DNA from: Epiperipatus broadwayi
Lineage: Eukaryota > Onychophora > Udeonychophora > Euonychophora > Peripatidae
Direction of reading: 5' to 3'
NCBI GenBank assembly: GCA_028023455.1
Contig: JAQFVV010012498.1
Span: 2,763,001-2,827,000, forward strand
DNA: 64,000 nucleotides
Below, in pieces: positions 40,915-52,968 of this stretch (positions within the stretch are counted from its first letter, which is position 1; each line of letters starts with the position of its first letter). Under the pieces are notes generated by a model. That model saw nothing but the letters and a program-made list of their open reading frames with translations. It was not told the origin of the DNA and ran no database searches. Made by a program: the position numbers and the translations under genes.

Positions 40915-42165
40915 ATGGTGCTACTGGCTTTAAGCTTCAGACATTGAAGGTACCTTTTTCACCTTCAGAGGTTTCTATGAGAAATGCATTCTCCCCCACT
41001 TTTTTTTTATTTGGAATGGTCCGTCATATACATTCAAAAACTTTTTGAACTTATAATTCTGCAGGTCACTGATTTGGGGAGTTCTTACAAATACAAGACC
41101 TCCTACTTTAAATACACAAGGCTTATGAGAGGCTTGGGTAATTTTTTTCTGTTCCATCTCTCTCAAATTCTGGCCAGCCTTTGTTAAGTCATTATCATAT
41201 TCTATCTTTTCTTCAGCTATAATAGGTAAGAGTGTTTTAATTAATATGGATTTTTTATATCCAAAGTGCAGATACATTGGGGTGTATTTAGTGGATTCAT
41301 TCTGTGTTATATTTATATAGTGAATGACATCCTTTAATTTATTCACCCAAGCACGGTGGTTGCTTCCTAGGTATACCCTAAACAATCTACCCAGCTCACA
41401 CATAACTCTTTCACATGGGTTAGATTGTGGGTTCCTAATTGAACACAGAATATGTTTTATACCCTGTCATTCAATCCAACCTTTCCACTCCTTAGATAGA
41501 AATAATGTAGCATGGTCTGTCAAAATAGCCTTGGGTTTTCCTATATTTACAAATTGTATTTCTTGCAAGCATTTAATTACATTCTTTGAATTTGCCCTGG
41601 TCATGGGATATGCCCCTACAAATTTGGAGAAGACATCATAAGTGACCAAAACAAACTTAAACCTTTTATAAGTTGGTAAAGGCCCATAGAAATCAATTGC
41701 CAAGAGATCATTGGGACAGGCAGGTATTATTGATTGCAATGCCCCAGCATATGACTTGTTAGCATATTTAGATCTCAAACAGATCTCACAATATTTGAGC
41801 CTGTTCATTATGGATGCATACAATCCAGGCCAGTAAAACAGTCTGCACACAACATATTCTACCTTTCTGGGTCTGTAATGCCCATAAAGACAATGCACAT
41901 ATTATATCAATCGATTTCTAATACATGATGGTATCACAACTCTCCATGATTGTTCATGGTCTGCCTTTACCTTATAATACAACAGACCTTCACTCATCTT
42001 ATACCTCAAAATTACTTTACTCTTGATTATTCTTTTTATGGCTACTGATTCAATCCCCGCATCCAAATATTGAATAATAGCATTCAACTTTAGATCACAT
42101 GATTGTAGAAATTTTAAATCATTTAAATCACTTTCTACTGATTCATCAACTACCAGAGAGATCAC
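40915..42165 (-). pseudogene. Integrase of element B (broken)
   Basis: Integrase inserts the cDNA into the genome. From the minus-strand frame at 42165: a linker, then the HHCC zinc-binding region (GHYRPRK, RLFYWPG, CEICLRSK), and the DDE core with AIDFYGP (first Asp), AILTDHATLF (second Asp) and NPCERV (Glu). After it come RVYLGSNHRAW and the GPY/F module (FVRTP, NVYDGPF). Stops interrupt at about 41902 (TAA) and 41467 (TGA); a frameshift near 40985 precedes the last residues (ENAFLIETSEGE), and another stop lies in the tail. There is no chromodomain. Confidence 0.92.
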
Positions 42166-42179
42166 CGTGATAAAAGCAT

Positions 42180-42620
42180 GATCTAGATTTAAGTGACAGG
42201 TGTCTATTTTGGCAGAATTCCTACTTAGAATATCTGCTACAATATTGTTCTTTCCCTTACAATACTAAACCTTATAATTAAATTGTTGAAGGAAGAGACT
42301 CCACCTAACTAGCCTTTCACTATTTAAATAGCTTCAATTTATAAATTCTAAACTCTTGTGATCTGTAATAACAACTATTTCAGATTCAAGCAAATACTGT
42401 CGAAGCTTTTGAAAAGCCCATACAACAGCCAAGGCTTCTTTCTCTGTGGTGGTATAATGTAATTCTGCACCCCTCAACAATCTACTCAAGAAATATAAAA
42501 CACAGGGCTTCTTTTCATGGTCCAGTTGGAATAAAACTACTCCTAGATCATACCCACTACTGTCAGTCTGTACATAAAATATTTATTGGAAATCAGGGTA
42601 ATATAATATTACAGTATTGA
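42180..42620 (-). pseudogene. RNase H of element B (broken)
   Basis: RNase H degrades the RNA strand of the RNA-DNA hybrid. Minus-strand translation shows the Gypsy RNase H pattern: QTDSSGYDLG (catalytic Asp), LHYTTTEKEALAVVWA (catalytic Glu), VVITDHKSLEF (catalytic Asp) and VADILSR near the end. In-frame stops lie before FYVQTDSS and before YCKGKNN. It directly follows RT and precedes the integrase linker. Confidence 0.88.
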
Positions 42621-43509
42621 GAAAATTTGATTTTATTCTTTTAAATTCAATAGAGTGATTCTCAGTCCATTTCCATTTTACATTTTTCCTTAATAGATTT
42701 AATATATGAACAGTGTCATATGCAAAATTTTCATAAAATCTATGATAAAAATTGCAGACACCAAGGAAAGAATGTAATTGCTTTCTATTCTCTGGAATGG
42801 GAAAATTTTGAATAGATTTTATCTTATTAGGATGCAGTTTTATTCACTCATATTCTAAAATATGTCCCAAAAATTCTATCTCCTTTTCAGCTATTCTACT
42901 CTTTTTTTAGATTTATTTTAATATGTTTCTCTTCACACCCTTTCAGAAACATATTACGATGATGAAAATGCTCTGACATGTTTTCAGAAGTGATTACCAC
43001 ATCATCTACATACATAGTAATAATGCCCTTAACTTCATCAGACAATACATTGTCTAAACATCTGAGGAGTCCAGCTCGACTATTTATAAGCCCAAAAGGC
43101 ATTCTTTTAAAAACATATGAATAGCCCTCATATTTAAATGCAGTATATTGCTGATCTTTATCATGCAAATATACCTGCCAATAACTAGCTGTTAAGTCAA
43201 CTGTAGAAAAGACCTTTTTGTCCTTAAATTTAATGAGCAATTCCTGCACAGTAGGAGGGACATCACATTCTGGAACAACTGATTCACGAACCTCGAATCC
43301 AAGCAAATACGTATGGACCCGGTTTTTTTATGAACAACCACTAATGGACTGTTATAGGCTGAGGGATTTTTCTTAATAATTTTCCACTCAACCATTTGAT
43401 CAATTTGCTTTCTTACTTCATCTTTATATTGGTGAGGGATAGGATAGCTTTTACATTGGAAGGGGCTATAGTCCCTCAAGCATATCCGATGCACATATCC
43501 TTTTATCAC
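42621..43509 (-). pseudogene. Reverse transcriptase of element B (broken)
   Basis: RT copies the element RNA into DNA. From 43509 on the minus strand: the N-terminal pattern CKSYPIPHQY, SAYNSPLVVVHKK and RICLDSR; after a frameshift near 43275, VPPTVQELL, FSTVDLTASYWQV (first catalytic Asp), FKRMPFGL and the catalytic TMYVDDVVI. A further frameshift near 42900 leads to the thumb and connection region (EFLGHILEYE, FLGVCNFYHRF), with a TGA after EYE. The YVDD box and DLTASYWQV are typical of Ty3/Gypsy RT. Confidence 0.92.
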
Positions 43510-43719
43510 ATCAGGTTTTTTAGAAAATACATCCTTATATCTACAGAGTACCTGAAAAAATCTTTGCTTATAGTTGTCATCTAACTCAGATGATTCATAA
43601 ACCTTTGCATATAAATCTGATTCTGTAGAATGATCTTGGATGGTTAGTACATTTACACTCTTAATGGGTATTGACCTTTTAAAACTATGCTTTTCCCCTT
43701 TTATAATTATTTCTGATTT

Positions 43720-44147
43720 GCATAATCAATAATACATCCAAACCGATTCACAAAATCAGATCCTATTATGACCGCATGAATATGTCCAGACATAATCAAA
43801 AAGATTTGTTCTACTGTGATTGAATTAATTCTCACATTCAGCCATACTTGCTGAGTAAACAATTTTGCCTTATGACCATTTGCCATTATAACCTATGTCT
43901 GTCTCAATGGTAACATAGGGATTTCAGAATCAATTTCAGATAGCTTACTATAAAAATTTTCTGAGATAAGGGAAATTTGACTCCCTGAATCAAGTAAAGC
44001 TCTTACTGAGGTACCCTGAATAACTATGATAATTTCTGGACAATAATTAAGGATATAATTTTCCAATTCCCTATCATAATCATCATCTTCTGTTTCAAAA
44101 TTTATTGATGCCAAATAACTAACAATATCATGGCTCCCCAAATTCAC
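43720..44147 (-). pseudogene. Protease of element B (broken)
   Basis: A retropepsin-like aspartic protease that would cut the Gag-Pol precursor. The active-site motif is ALLDSGSQISLIS at about 43985. The C-terminal Gypsy protease pattern AVIIGSDFVNRFGCIID lies at about 43735-43785. A stop near 43893 separates them. The stretch from here to the RT start (43510-43719) is a poorly conserved linker with several stops. Confidence 0.85.
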
Positions 44148-44255
44148 TATACTATGAGGCTCCCAACAATATCATGGCTCCCCAAATTCACTATACTATG
44201 AGGCTCCCAACAATATCATGGCTTCCCAAATTCACTATACTATGATGCTCCCACA
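44130..44255. repeat. Three tandem copies of a 46-bp unit at the gag-pol junction of B
   Basis: The unit containing CAATATCATGGCT, CCCAAATTCACTATACTATGA and GCTCCCA occurs three times in a row (the last with CTT for CTC and GATG for GAGG). It lies between the CWNVPHCG stretch and the protease, so the extra copies lengthen this junction in this copy. Confidence 0.9.
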
Positions 44256-44336
44256 GTGAGGAACATTCCAACAAGGCCATTTCTAATTTAAAGGACTAGT
44301 CTTAGGCCTAGCCTCTAGCATATTCACAGATGTATT

Positions 44337-46225
44337 CTATGATATGCTGACAGGATAACTTCCTGCTGCACACATACCCTTTTCTGCTCTGTCATAACCT
44401 TTGGGATTAGCCTTGTTTGTATTTACTGGTGCTAAGGACTTAGCATATTTAGTGCCTCTATAAGACCTATCATTTCTACTATTTGAAGTTCTTCTATTTC
44501 TATAATATTTAATGAGAGAAACATTGTAAGTAGGATTATTTCTGTGGTATTTATGACCACTTTCCACAGGTGCTTCACTTGCCTCGAGCGATCCGAGTAT
44601 ATCGGACACCTCTTAAACAGTATGCCTATCAGCAGCAATCAGAGTTTGCTCGATATGGCATGGCAAGTTTCTCCTAATAATGTGAATTATTTGGTTTTCT
44701 GACAAAGGATATGCAGTCAGCATTTTTAATTTTGCTGTCTGCATCCAGAAAAATTGAGTCAAGCTACCCTTACTAACACAATACTTATCTTGGCTAATTT
44801 GGTACCTAATGTTGTCCTGTTTGTCTTCCCCCAAAAAACTATTCAACAATACATATTTAAAATCCCCATATGTTTTGGGTTATTAAACAAGGACTTCCAC
44901 CAATGTTTGGCAGATGCACTCAAATGATTACTAGTCACAGACAATTTCTCCATCTCACTTAACCTACTTAATGAGAATAACTCTTCCAGTGCACTTAAAT
45001 ACTCTATGGGGTTTTCATCATAGTCACCCTTGAAGACTTTGAGTTGGATAAACATGGCTATGTTTCCATCTATCCTTTCTTTCTTAATTTTTTCTGGACT
45101 ATGTATTAACCTATTATTCTCATCACCATACATTGATGGTATATCATGATCTCTTCTACTTAACTTATTTTCTGGGGTCAAATATTGATATGGTTTATCC
45201 ATGAGACTATCATTACCTTTTACAATAGTATTCTTTATTCTTACTATCTTATCTTTCAACATCATAGATATCTTATGACTGAGATTTATTTCCTGTTCCT
45301 CCAAATGCCTACCTATTTCTTGTTTCAGCATCTTACTATTATCTTTAATTTCATTATAAACCTCTTCTTGCTTTTTACTATATCCTTCCAATTGTTGCAA
45401 AGATAACTGATAACTATCTAGTCTATCCTTTAAATCATCTAATTCTCCTGCCTTCACTTGCTCAATGTTGTTTAATTTCTTCTTGGATGCCTTGTAGACT
45501 ATTTTGGAATTCCTTACACACTTTCTGCAATTTCTTGATTTCATTATCAGCCTTATTATGTTTCTTACATACCTCTTTATATTCAACTTTCATCTGACTC
45601 TGAATATCTTTAACCTCTAGCTTAATATTGTTTACTTCTACTTTTGAAGCCTCTTGACCATCCTTGCAAGCTTTCTCAAATTTTGTGTACTTTTTCTCTA
45701 ATTCTTTGTGCCCAACATTACAATTTTTAACTTCCTCACTCAAGTTTTCAAATCTACCTTCTAACCTTTCTTGTGATTTATTTTAATGGTCCCTTAACTC
45801 ATTAAATCTGCTATCACATTTACTACCAGATTTTTTTAACTGAGCATCTAAGTCATATTTAAATTCCTCAAACTTGGCATTAGTAGCATTTCATTTAACT
45901 CGATTTTGCATAAGCCAATTTTAATATTTACCTCCTCTCTAAGTTTTTTATTCTCGCTAATAATATCACTCAATTTATTGTACATACTGTCAAATTTATT
46001 ATTCATATTACTAAATTTGTTATTTATATCACCACTTATATCTTCTCTTAATTTATTATTATCTCTACTCATATCACTAAATTTATTACTTATATCACTA
46101 TTCATGTCACTAAATTTATTATTTATTTCTCTATTCATATCACCCATCCGTTCCATCAATTCTTTCAGAATTGGATACAGATCTCCTTCAGGTTTGGATA
46201 ATACTTCTGTCTTATTCCTTTCCAT
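44337..46225 (-). pseudogene. gag of element B (broken)
   Basis: The start is ATG at 46225 on the minus strand, about 280 bp downstream of the PBS. The N-terminus is a repeated coiled coil with many copies of a unit like NNKFSDMN (46225-45848), followed by a second charged coil (45743-45462). The capsid core (45040-44613) has VFKGDYDENPIEYL, AKHWWKSLF, FLGEDKQDN, QFFWMQ and LTAYPLSENQ, clearly related to the gag of A. The C-terminal part (44609-44337) is basic and Asn/Arg/Tyr-rich, with no CCHC knuckle. At least four frameshifts or stops split it. Confidence 0.88.
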
Positions 46226-46505
46226 TTTTATTTATTATTTATGTCAAATATTCTGTATCTTTTTTTAAATAAATTGTGAAATACTTTACTTTTATTTATC
46301 CTTACATAAAACATATCTACCCATTCAATCCTACAGCTGTGAATAAAATCCACAAAGAATGACAACAAAAATAAAAATTCTAGTAACCTATTTAAACCTA
46401 TGATATAATATAATCAGCTATATAATTCCACCAATGCATACAAACATAATACCATGTTTTAGCATCTATATGAGATTCAAACTTGGGTCTTTAATTGGTT
46501 AATTC

Positions 46506-46524
46506 GGCCTGAGTTGGTGCACCA
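46506..46524 (-). promoter_or_regulatory. Primer binding site of element B
   Basis: On the minus strand TGGTGCACCAACTCAGGCC starts three bases (AAA) after the 5' LTR end ...GTTACA. The core CCAACT is shared with the PBS of A and D. The primer tRNA was not identified. Confidence 0.65.
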
Positions 46525-47511
46525 TTTTGTAACTGATGGATTTTGATCAATGCTGGGTGATGGGTAAAATGATTAATTTGATCTGATGAAAAATCTAAAA
46601 TCAAATTTAAATTAATCTCATCTAGGTCAATTGGGTAGCCATTATATAATAAACCATCACAAAGCACAAATGATCTCTCTTAAAGTCTAATTTGTTTAAG
46701 CTATATGTAAATGAAAGAATAAAGAGATCATCTGCTGCAGACATCAACAAATCCATCACATTACAAAGTAAACTGCACTGAGCAATGAACTCACATATCA
46801 TTGCCCTAAACAATAATATTTGATTAGGTTAACTACTTGATTAGCAATCTAATAAAAATCAAATCCAATTAATAACTAAAGCAGATTCCAATATATATTT
46901 TATTAATGTATTATTATTGTAGTAATTTAAATCTACTTCATTATTTAATGATGCTGCATTTTATCTTAACGGATAAGCTTCTAAATACCTATAATTGTAT
47001 TATACAAAACATTTTTACATATAGACACTATTTAAATATCAAAACAAAATAATACTTGACTCAAATATATATCTAGTTTAATAAACGTTAAATAGAAAGT
47101 ATAAACATTCGTGTCAATAAGCGATACACAATTCTTTCTACTCCAATCTTTAATTAATAATTTTCTATTGACATCAACTAGTTTTTATATCATTTTATAA
47201 GACACTTTGAAAATTTATGCACTCATTTAAATGTTTAAACAAATTAATCTACGTCTAGTTTACTAAGAAGCTATAAAATAATATGTAAATAATTTATTAA
47301 TATCTTCCAATAAAGTGATACTTAATTATTGCTTCGTTTATGTGTTAAAATAGAATGCTCCACGAAAACTTCTTAGCTATTTTCTATCTTTATAATGTCC
47401 AATCATATTATATAAAAGATATGTTAAGTTTCCATTCGATGTCCATCGACGTATAATAATAAATATCATCTATTTAAACCTTCAAATAAATGAATTTAAA
47501 ATTGGTTGGAA

Positions 47512-47847
47512 ATAATTAAAATATATGATTATAATTTAGATTTATCCCAATTTAAAGAGAATATTCAAGAAAACTATTCAACAAAGTTTGTACTCTTTAT
47601 TCTAGAGAAATTTTAATAATATCTGAGATTAGTTATTTTGAACCAATCCAATGATAATATATATAATATTGAAATGCAAATAATTAAAATATATGATTAT
47701 AATTTAGATTTATCCCAATTTAAAGAGAATATTCAAGTAAACTATTCAACAAAGTTTGTACTCTTTATTCTAGAGAAATTTTAAAAATATCTGAGATTAG
47801 TTATTTTGAACCAATCCAATGATAATATATATAATATTGAAATGCAA
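47512..47847. repeat. 168-bp tandem duplication in the 5' LTR of B
   Basis: Two nearly identical units starting ATAATTAAAATATATG; the partner LTR has one. Confidence 0.92.
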
Positions 47848-48425
47848 ATATAAATATAAAATTCATATGGGAATAAAATAAAATACTAATATGCAAAACA
47901 TACTATATCTTATATTTAGCTCACTTACCAAGCTGAGTTTGAACCTTGTCATTCAAATAGCTAAGTCATCTTATTCAATCCAAATAAAAAAAAATTAACG
48001 GAGTCTGGTCATTTAAATCACTCAATTTATTTGATTATATAAAAAAAAATTGGCAAGATTAATAATAAAATACATCAAAAATTAATTTATATTTCAGATT
48101 GATTGAATAAATAAAAAATGATAAAATTACTATGTGTATCTCTAAATGTGTTGCGAAACAATAACGACATAAAAAAAATGAATGAATGAATGGAGAGACT
48201 TTTGGATATCTTACTAAAATTTTTTATATATAACAGATACCAAAGATATGAAATAGGAGGGGATCGAAGTCTATTTGTTTATCAAAATAATAACCAATAA
48301 ATGAATATAAAATAATATGATACATTTGAATCTCTTGTCTATTCGATGTTTTAACTAAATTTTATACATGCAAGCATCAAATCATATACTAAAAAAAAAA
48401 CAAAAAACAACAATATCGAATTGTG

Positions 48426-48543
<118 letters not shown>

Positions 48544-50604
48544 AACAAAAAGTTCAAATGATTAATAAAGAATCTCTCCAATCATTTTTATTCAATATAT
48601 TCTACTATTTTTAAAGATAACTTAAATAAAATACCAATCATCCTTTTTCAATACATGTAAAAAAATTAATACCGCACATTTATATATATATACATATATA
48701 TATATATATAATAATCATACCATATATAATAGTCTGTCCATTTTCACTATTTATTTGTCCATTGCAATTTACTTATCCTCAGTTTCTACGACGCCAGTTA
48801 CGACGCCAATAGAAGTTTATCTCTCAGAAAAGATAAGTCGAAGTTTATAATGCTTCACTAACAGTCCTTTTTCTTTCCAAAGAGGAGAGTGCAATTTAAT
48901 TAGCCTTTTTATGATGTGAATTAATCCAGTTGATCCTGTGTTCCTTTACTTGTGATCCAAATCCAACGATGGTTATACGCCAAACTTTAAAACAGAAATA
49001 TCATTATTTTTAAAACTAAAATAGCCGATTTTTATATAAAGCATTTTTTTTTCATGTTGCCCTTCCCTTGGAAATCCTTTGCAACTGCCCTTCAAATAAT
49101 TGAATGGGCAGATAATTTAAGCTTATTTTTTCATGTTTTATGGTTTAACAGTTTAAAAAAAATATTGAAAAACTTTTATTTGTAAGAACCTAAAATATAG
49201 TCCGTCCATAGCAATGACAAAAAGATGATAGCTTCTCTTATAGCCTGTTGGCTGATATATATATATGTTCTCTTTCTGACATTCTGGTATCATAACAACC
49301 ACTGAATACTACTCAGATAAACCTCAATGCCAAACAATTTCTTTACAACAGTTTTTGCACGGTTTGTAATGTAAGTTTGGAAAAAAGATACATGGGAATT
49401 AAATCCAAATTCTATTAGGTTTTTCCTATTATTTATAAACCAAAATACAAAATTGACATTACAACCTTTATTCACTTTATAAAAACAAATAATTTACACA
49501 TATATATTTTTTTAATAATAATATTTTTTTAAATTAATTTATAAACAAATATACATAACATAAAAACATTGAACTATATGTAATAATGTTACTATGGTGA
49601 CTTCATTAACAGAAAAATAAAATATGTAAAATAATATCAATTCTATTTAAGTAAACTTATATTGTACTGAATTGTTTTCAAAATTTATTTATTTATCTAT
49701 ATGTTTTTCCTGAGTTTGATTATAGTGAATTTATTATTTTAAAGCTAGAATCAACAGTAAACATTTCTATTTAAAAGCTTTACATTGCCATGGTGATAAA
49801 TTTAAATCTATATTTCCAAGATCTTCCATTATCTATCTATTAAGCAAAAGAAAAACCAACAAGATCAACAAACGTCTTTACTTTTTTTTTTAATACCTTG
49901 ATCATTAATCTGAATATTCACAATATATATGAAAAACAAAAACAAGTTATTCACATAACTTGCTGACACTTGTTATTTATGATCAATAGATGACATTTTA
50001 CCAAAACCATCGAAACAAGTGTAAAATTTGTTTACATAAATAACAAACAAGTCAGAATTAACTATCTCTTTCATTTTCTCACCCTCAGATCAGCTTATTT
50101 CAAGCTATTTGCTATCATCAGTGAAGGATAGCGTTAGAAACTAGATCTAAACACTGATGCAAAATGTTTCTATCAATTTGCAAGCATGAATTTGTCAGAC
50201 CAGTAAAGTCTTCAAACTCAGCCTAACAAGCCAGATATCTATATGGGTCTGATCTCAATTCAGTTTCACCACATAGTCAAAGTCTCAGCAATATATATCA
50301 TTGCAAGAAACCTTTAAAAATACATTTATGAAAAACAAAAACAAGTTATTCACGTAACTTGCTATCACTTATTATTTATGATCAATAGATGGCGTTTTAC
50401 CAAAACCACCAAAACTAGTGTAAAAATTTGTTTCTAACTCTTTCATTCACTGATGATAGCAAATAGCTTGAAACCAGCTGATCTGAGGGTGAGCAAATGA
50501 AAGAGATAGTTAATTCTGACTTTTTTGTCATTTATGAAAACAAATTTTTACACTTGTTTCGGTGGTTTTTTGTAAAATGCCATCTATTGATCGTATATAT
50601 ATAT

Positions 50605-52696
50605 TGAAACAAGCATGCTTGTTTCATTTGTGCATGTATTCAAAAACTACTTTACCCTCCCACCTTAAAAAAACAGTGAATGTATAAAAAAAGTCGATCA
50701 TATATTTTTTAGAAAAATACAGCAAAAGTTTCATTTATGACTGTACAAAAAAATCACTATTTTCTAGAATTAGAAAAAAAAGAAAAGAATAAACATTTCT
50801 TCATTTCAAATTATGATCTAATTGCATTTTTGTTAAAAATATATTTTTAAATTTTGGAATGATGTTGTCGAAGAAAGTGTGAGAATAGATTGGGGCCAAG
50901 CTAAGTAATTTGAAAATGTGACTTAATTCACATGGTCTCTTATCTGTCCTGTGAAAAATATTATGCAATTATGAAGAAAAAAAGGCACATGCGCTTAAAT
51001 GAAAGCTGCAACAAATAAAATATAGTAGGCTGAGCTGTTCAGTCAATCCAGAGATCAGGGCATAAAGAGTGGAGTGGAATTTAAGCGCGTTCGTTCTTTT
51101 GTTCAGTCATTCATTGTAAGAAAAGTGAATAGTGAAAAATTCAGTTTTTATTGGTTACTTCACTATTTAACTAACAGCTGATCATCATAACCTTAGAGAA
51201 TAATATTTACAGTCACCATTAATGATGAAAAAGGAAAGAATTAATATGGAAATCATAACCATGGAATGATAATCCCTTGGCTTTCTCTCTTTCTCCGCAT
51301 CGTGAACCTCCATTCTTGCCTAATTCAACATCATAAAAAATACCAATGCCGTTCAGCTTAAATACAACACCCTTTTTGTTTTGTGAAGGCATTAGCATGC
51401 TACTTGAAGTGAAGGAGGAAATGCATAAGATAAGGTAACAATTTCATAAATATTCGATATGTATATGTATTTCTAAAAAAAAAAATTCTTTGCAAAAGAT
51501 TTTAACTTAGTCAAAAGTTGACGATTTTTTTTTGCTTTCCGTTAATTGAAAACACGCAAGAAACAAAAATTGTGTTATTTAATTAAAACACTCACATATA
51601 TTTCATTAGTTAAATGCTAATTATTTTATAAATTATGTATATGTGTACTGCTTAAAATACTTCCAAAAACCCCAGAAGAAATTGTTATGATTCTATGAAC
51701 TTAAAATTACTAGTCAATAAGCATGTGCATATAAATTATATATGTGCATTGCTTAAAATACTTCCAAAAACTCCAGAATAAATGGTTAAAACATATTGCT
51801 TATTAATGTCATGTGTATATCTATTTTCAATGATTCTATGGACTTAAAATTACTAGTCAATAAGTATGTGCATATAAATTATATATGTGTACTGCTTAAA
51901 ATATTCCAAAAACGCCAGAATAAATGGTTAAAACATTTGCTTATTAATATCATACGTATATCTATTTTCAATGATTCTATGGACTTAAAATTATTAGTCA
52001 ATAAGTATGTGCTTATAAATTATATATGTGTACTGTTTAAAATACTTCTCAAAACCCGGAATAAATGTTCAAGAATTTTTGCTTGGACAATCTATCAGAA
52101 ATGTATCTGTAATCTTCTTCTCATCACCTGAACTGAAAAATGAGTTTTGCTTGGATAATTTATTTGAAATGTATTTGCAATCTTCTTCTCAGCATATGAT
52201 CTGAAAAATGAATTTTTGCTTGGATAATATACTTGAAATGTATTCTTTTACTCTTCTTCTTATTATAGGAAATATATTAGAGGGACTTACATATTAATTG
52301 TTATTAAATAAAATTGTTACTTAAAATTAATTTTGGTTCCAGTTGTTCAATTCTATTTTGTTTTTATTGCACCACTCGTTATTCATCGCACTGATTCACA
52401 AGAATCTCATGCCTCCTGAGCTATGTCTGGCATAACTAGACCTAGGTAACTAAGGTTGTAGTGAGATGGAACTCTAATGGTGCCATTTGGGAAAACCAAA
52501 CATATAAATGTCTAGATGCTTCCAGCCTCTATGGTGCTACATCTTCTTCTGATGAGCAGGAAATATTGTTGTGGGAGGTGGGATTAACATCTGCATTGGG
52601 AAATGCCAATTGATATTTCCTTCCTGCAACATGCTCATCAGGAAATAAATACAAATGAAGTAATAAAAGGGTTGTGTGCATGGTAGTCCGGTTAAA
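50605..52696 (+). repeat. 5' LTR of element C (2.1 kb)
   Basis: It starts with the palindrome GAAACAAGCATGCTTGTTTC extended by T on the left and A on the right. It carries internal tandem arrays: units of about 100-145 bp at 51640-52080 and a unit of about 69 bp repeated three times at 52080-52265. Its end reads GGTTAAA where the partner has GGTTACA. Confidence 0.88.
51640..52265. repeat. Minisatellites inside LTR C
   Basis: Four units around CTTAAAATACTTCCAAAAAC (51651, 51751, 51895, 52031) share the block GATTCTATG.ACTTAAAATTA. Then come three units around GCTTGGA.AAT..AT..GAAATGTAT. The 3' LTR has the same arrays with different copy numbers (about 56300-56940). A 111-codon frame here is only the repeat read through. 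Confidence 0.88.
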
Positions 52697-52968
52697 TTTG
52701 TTGCCCTGCTGTGAGACCTTATCTAGCTAGCCTACCTATAGGCATAAGCAGATCACGATTCTGTGAAGTGAACAGTGCATATGATGCAGTGATGAGATTT
52801 ATTCAAAAAGGGTGAAAAAATAAAAGTTTAAAAGAAAAAAAAAGTGAACGGCATAGAGAATAAAAAACAGGCATTTCAAAGAAGATGGAGTTAAATCGTG
52901 GTGAGGATGGAGAGAGAAGTGTATCAAAGTTGAAATAAAAAAATACAAATAAACTGTAGAATAAAATA
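52697..52968 (+). other. Element C leader
   Basis: After the LTR end the sequence reads TTTGTTGCCCTGCTGTGAG. This may be a mutated PBS, but it does not share the CCAACT core of the other elements, so the PBS call is uncertain. The rest of the leader is non-coding. Confidence 0.4.

Noticed and set aside
46622-46813. 63-codon minus-strand frame conserved at 23758-23949
   Set aside because: Both copies lie in the LTRs of B, so similarity follows from LTR duplication; no domain is recognised.
51796-52131. 111-codon frame
   Set aside because: It is a read-through of the minisatellite in LTR C; the translated repeats match the DNA repeat period.
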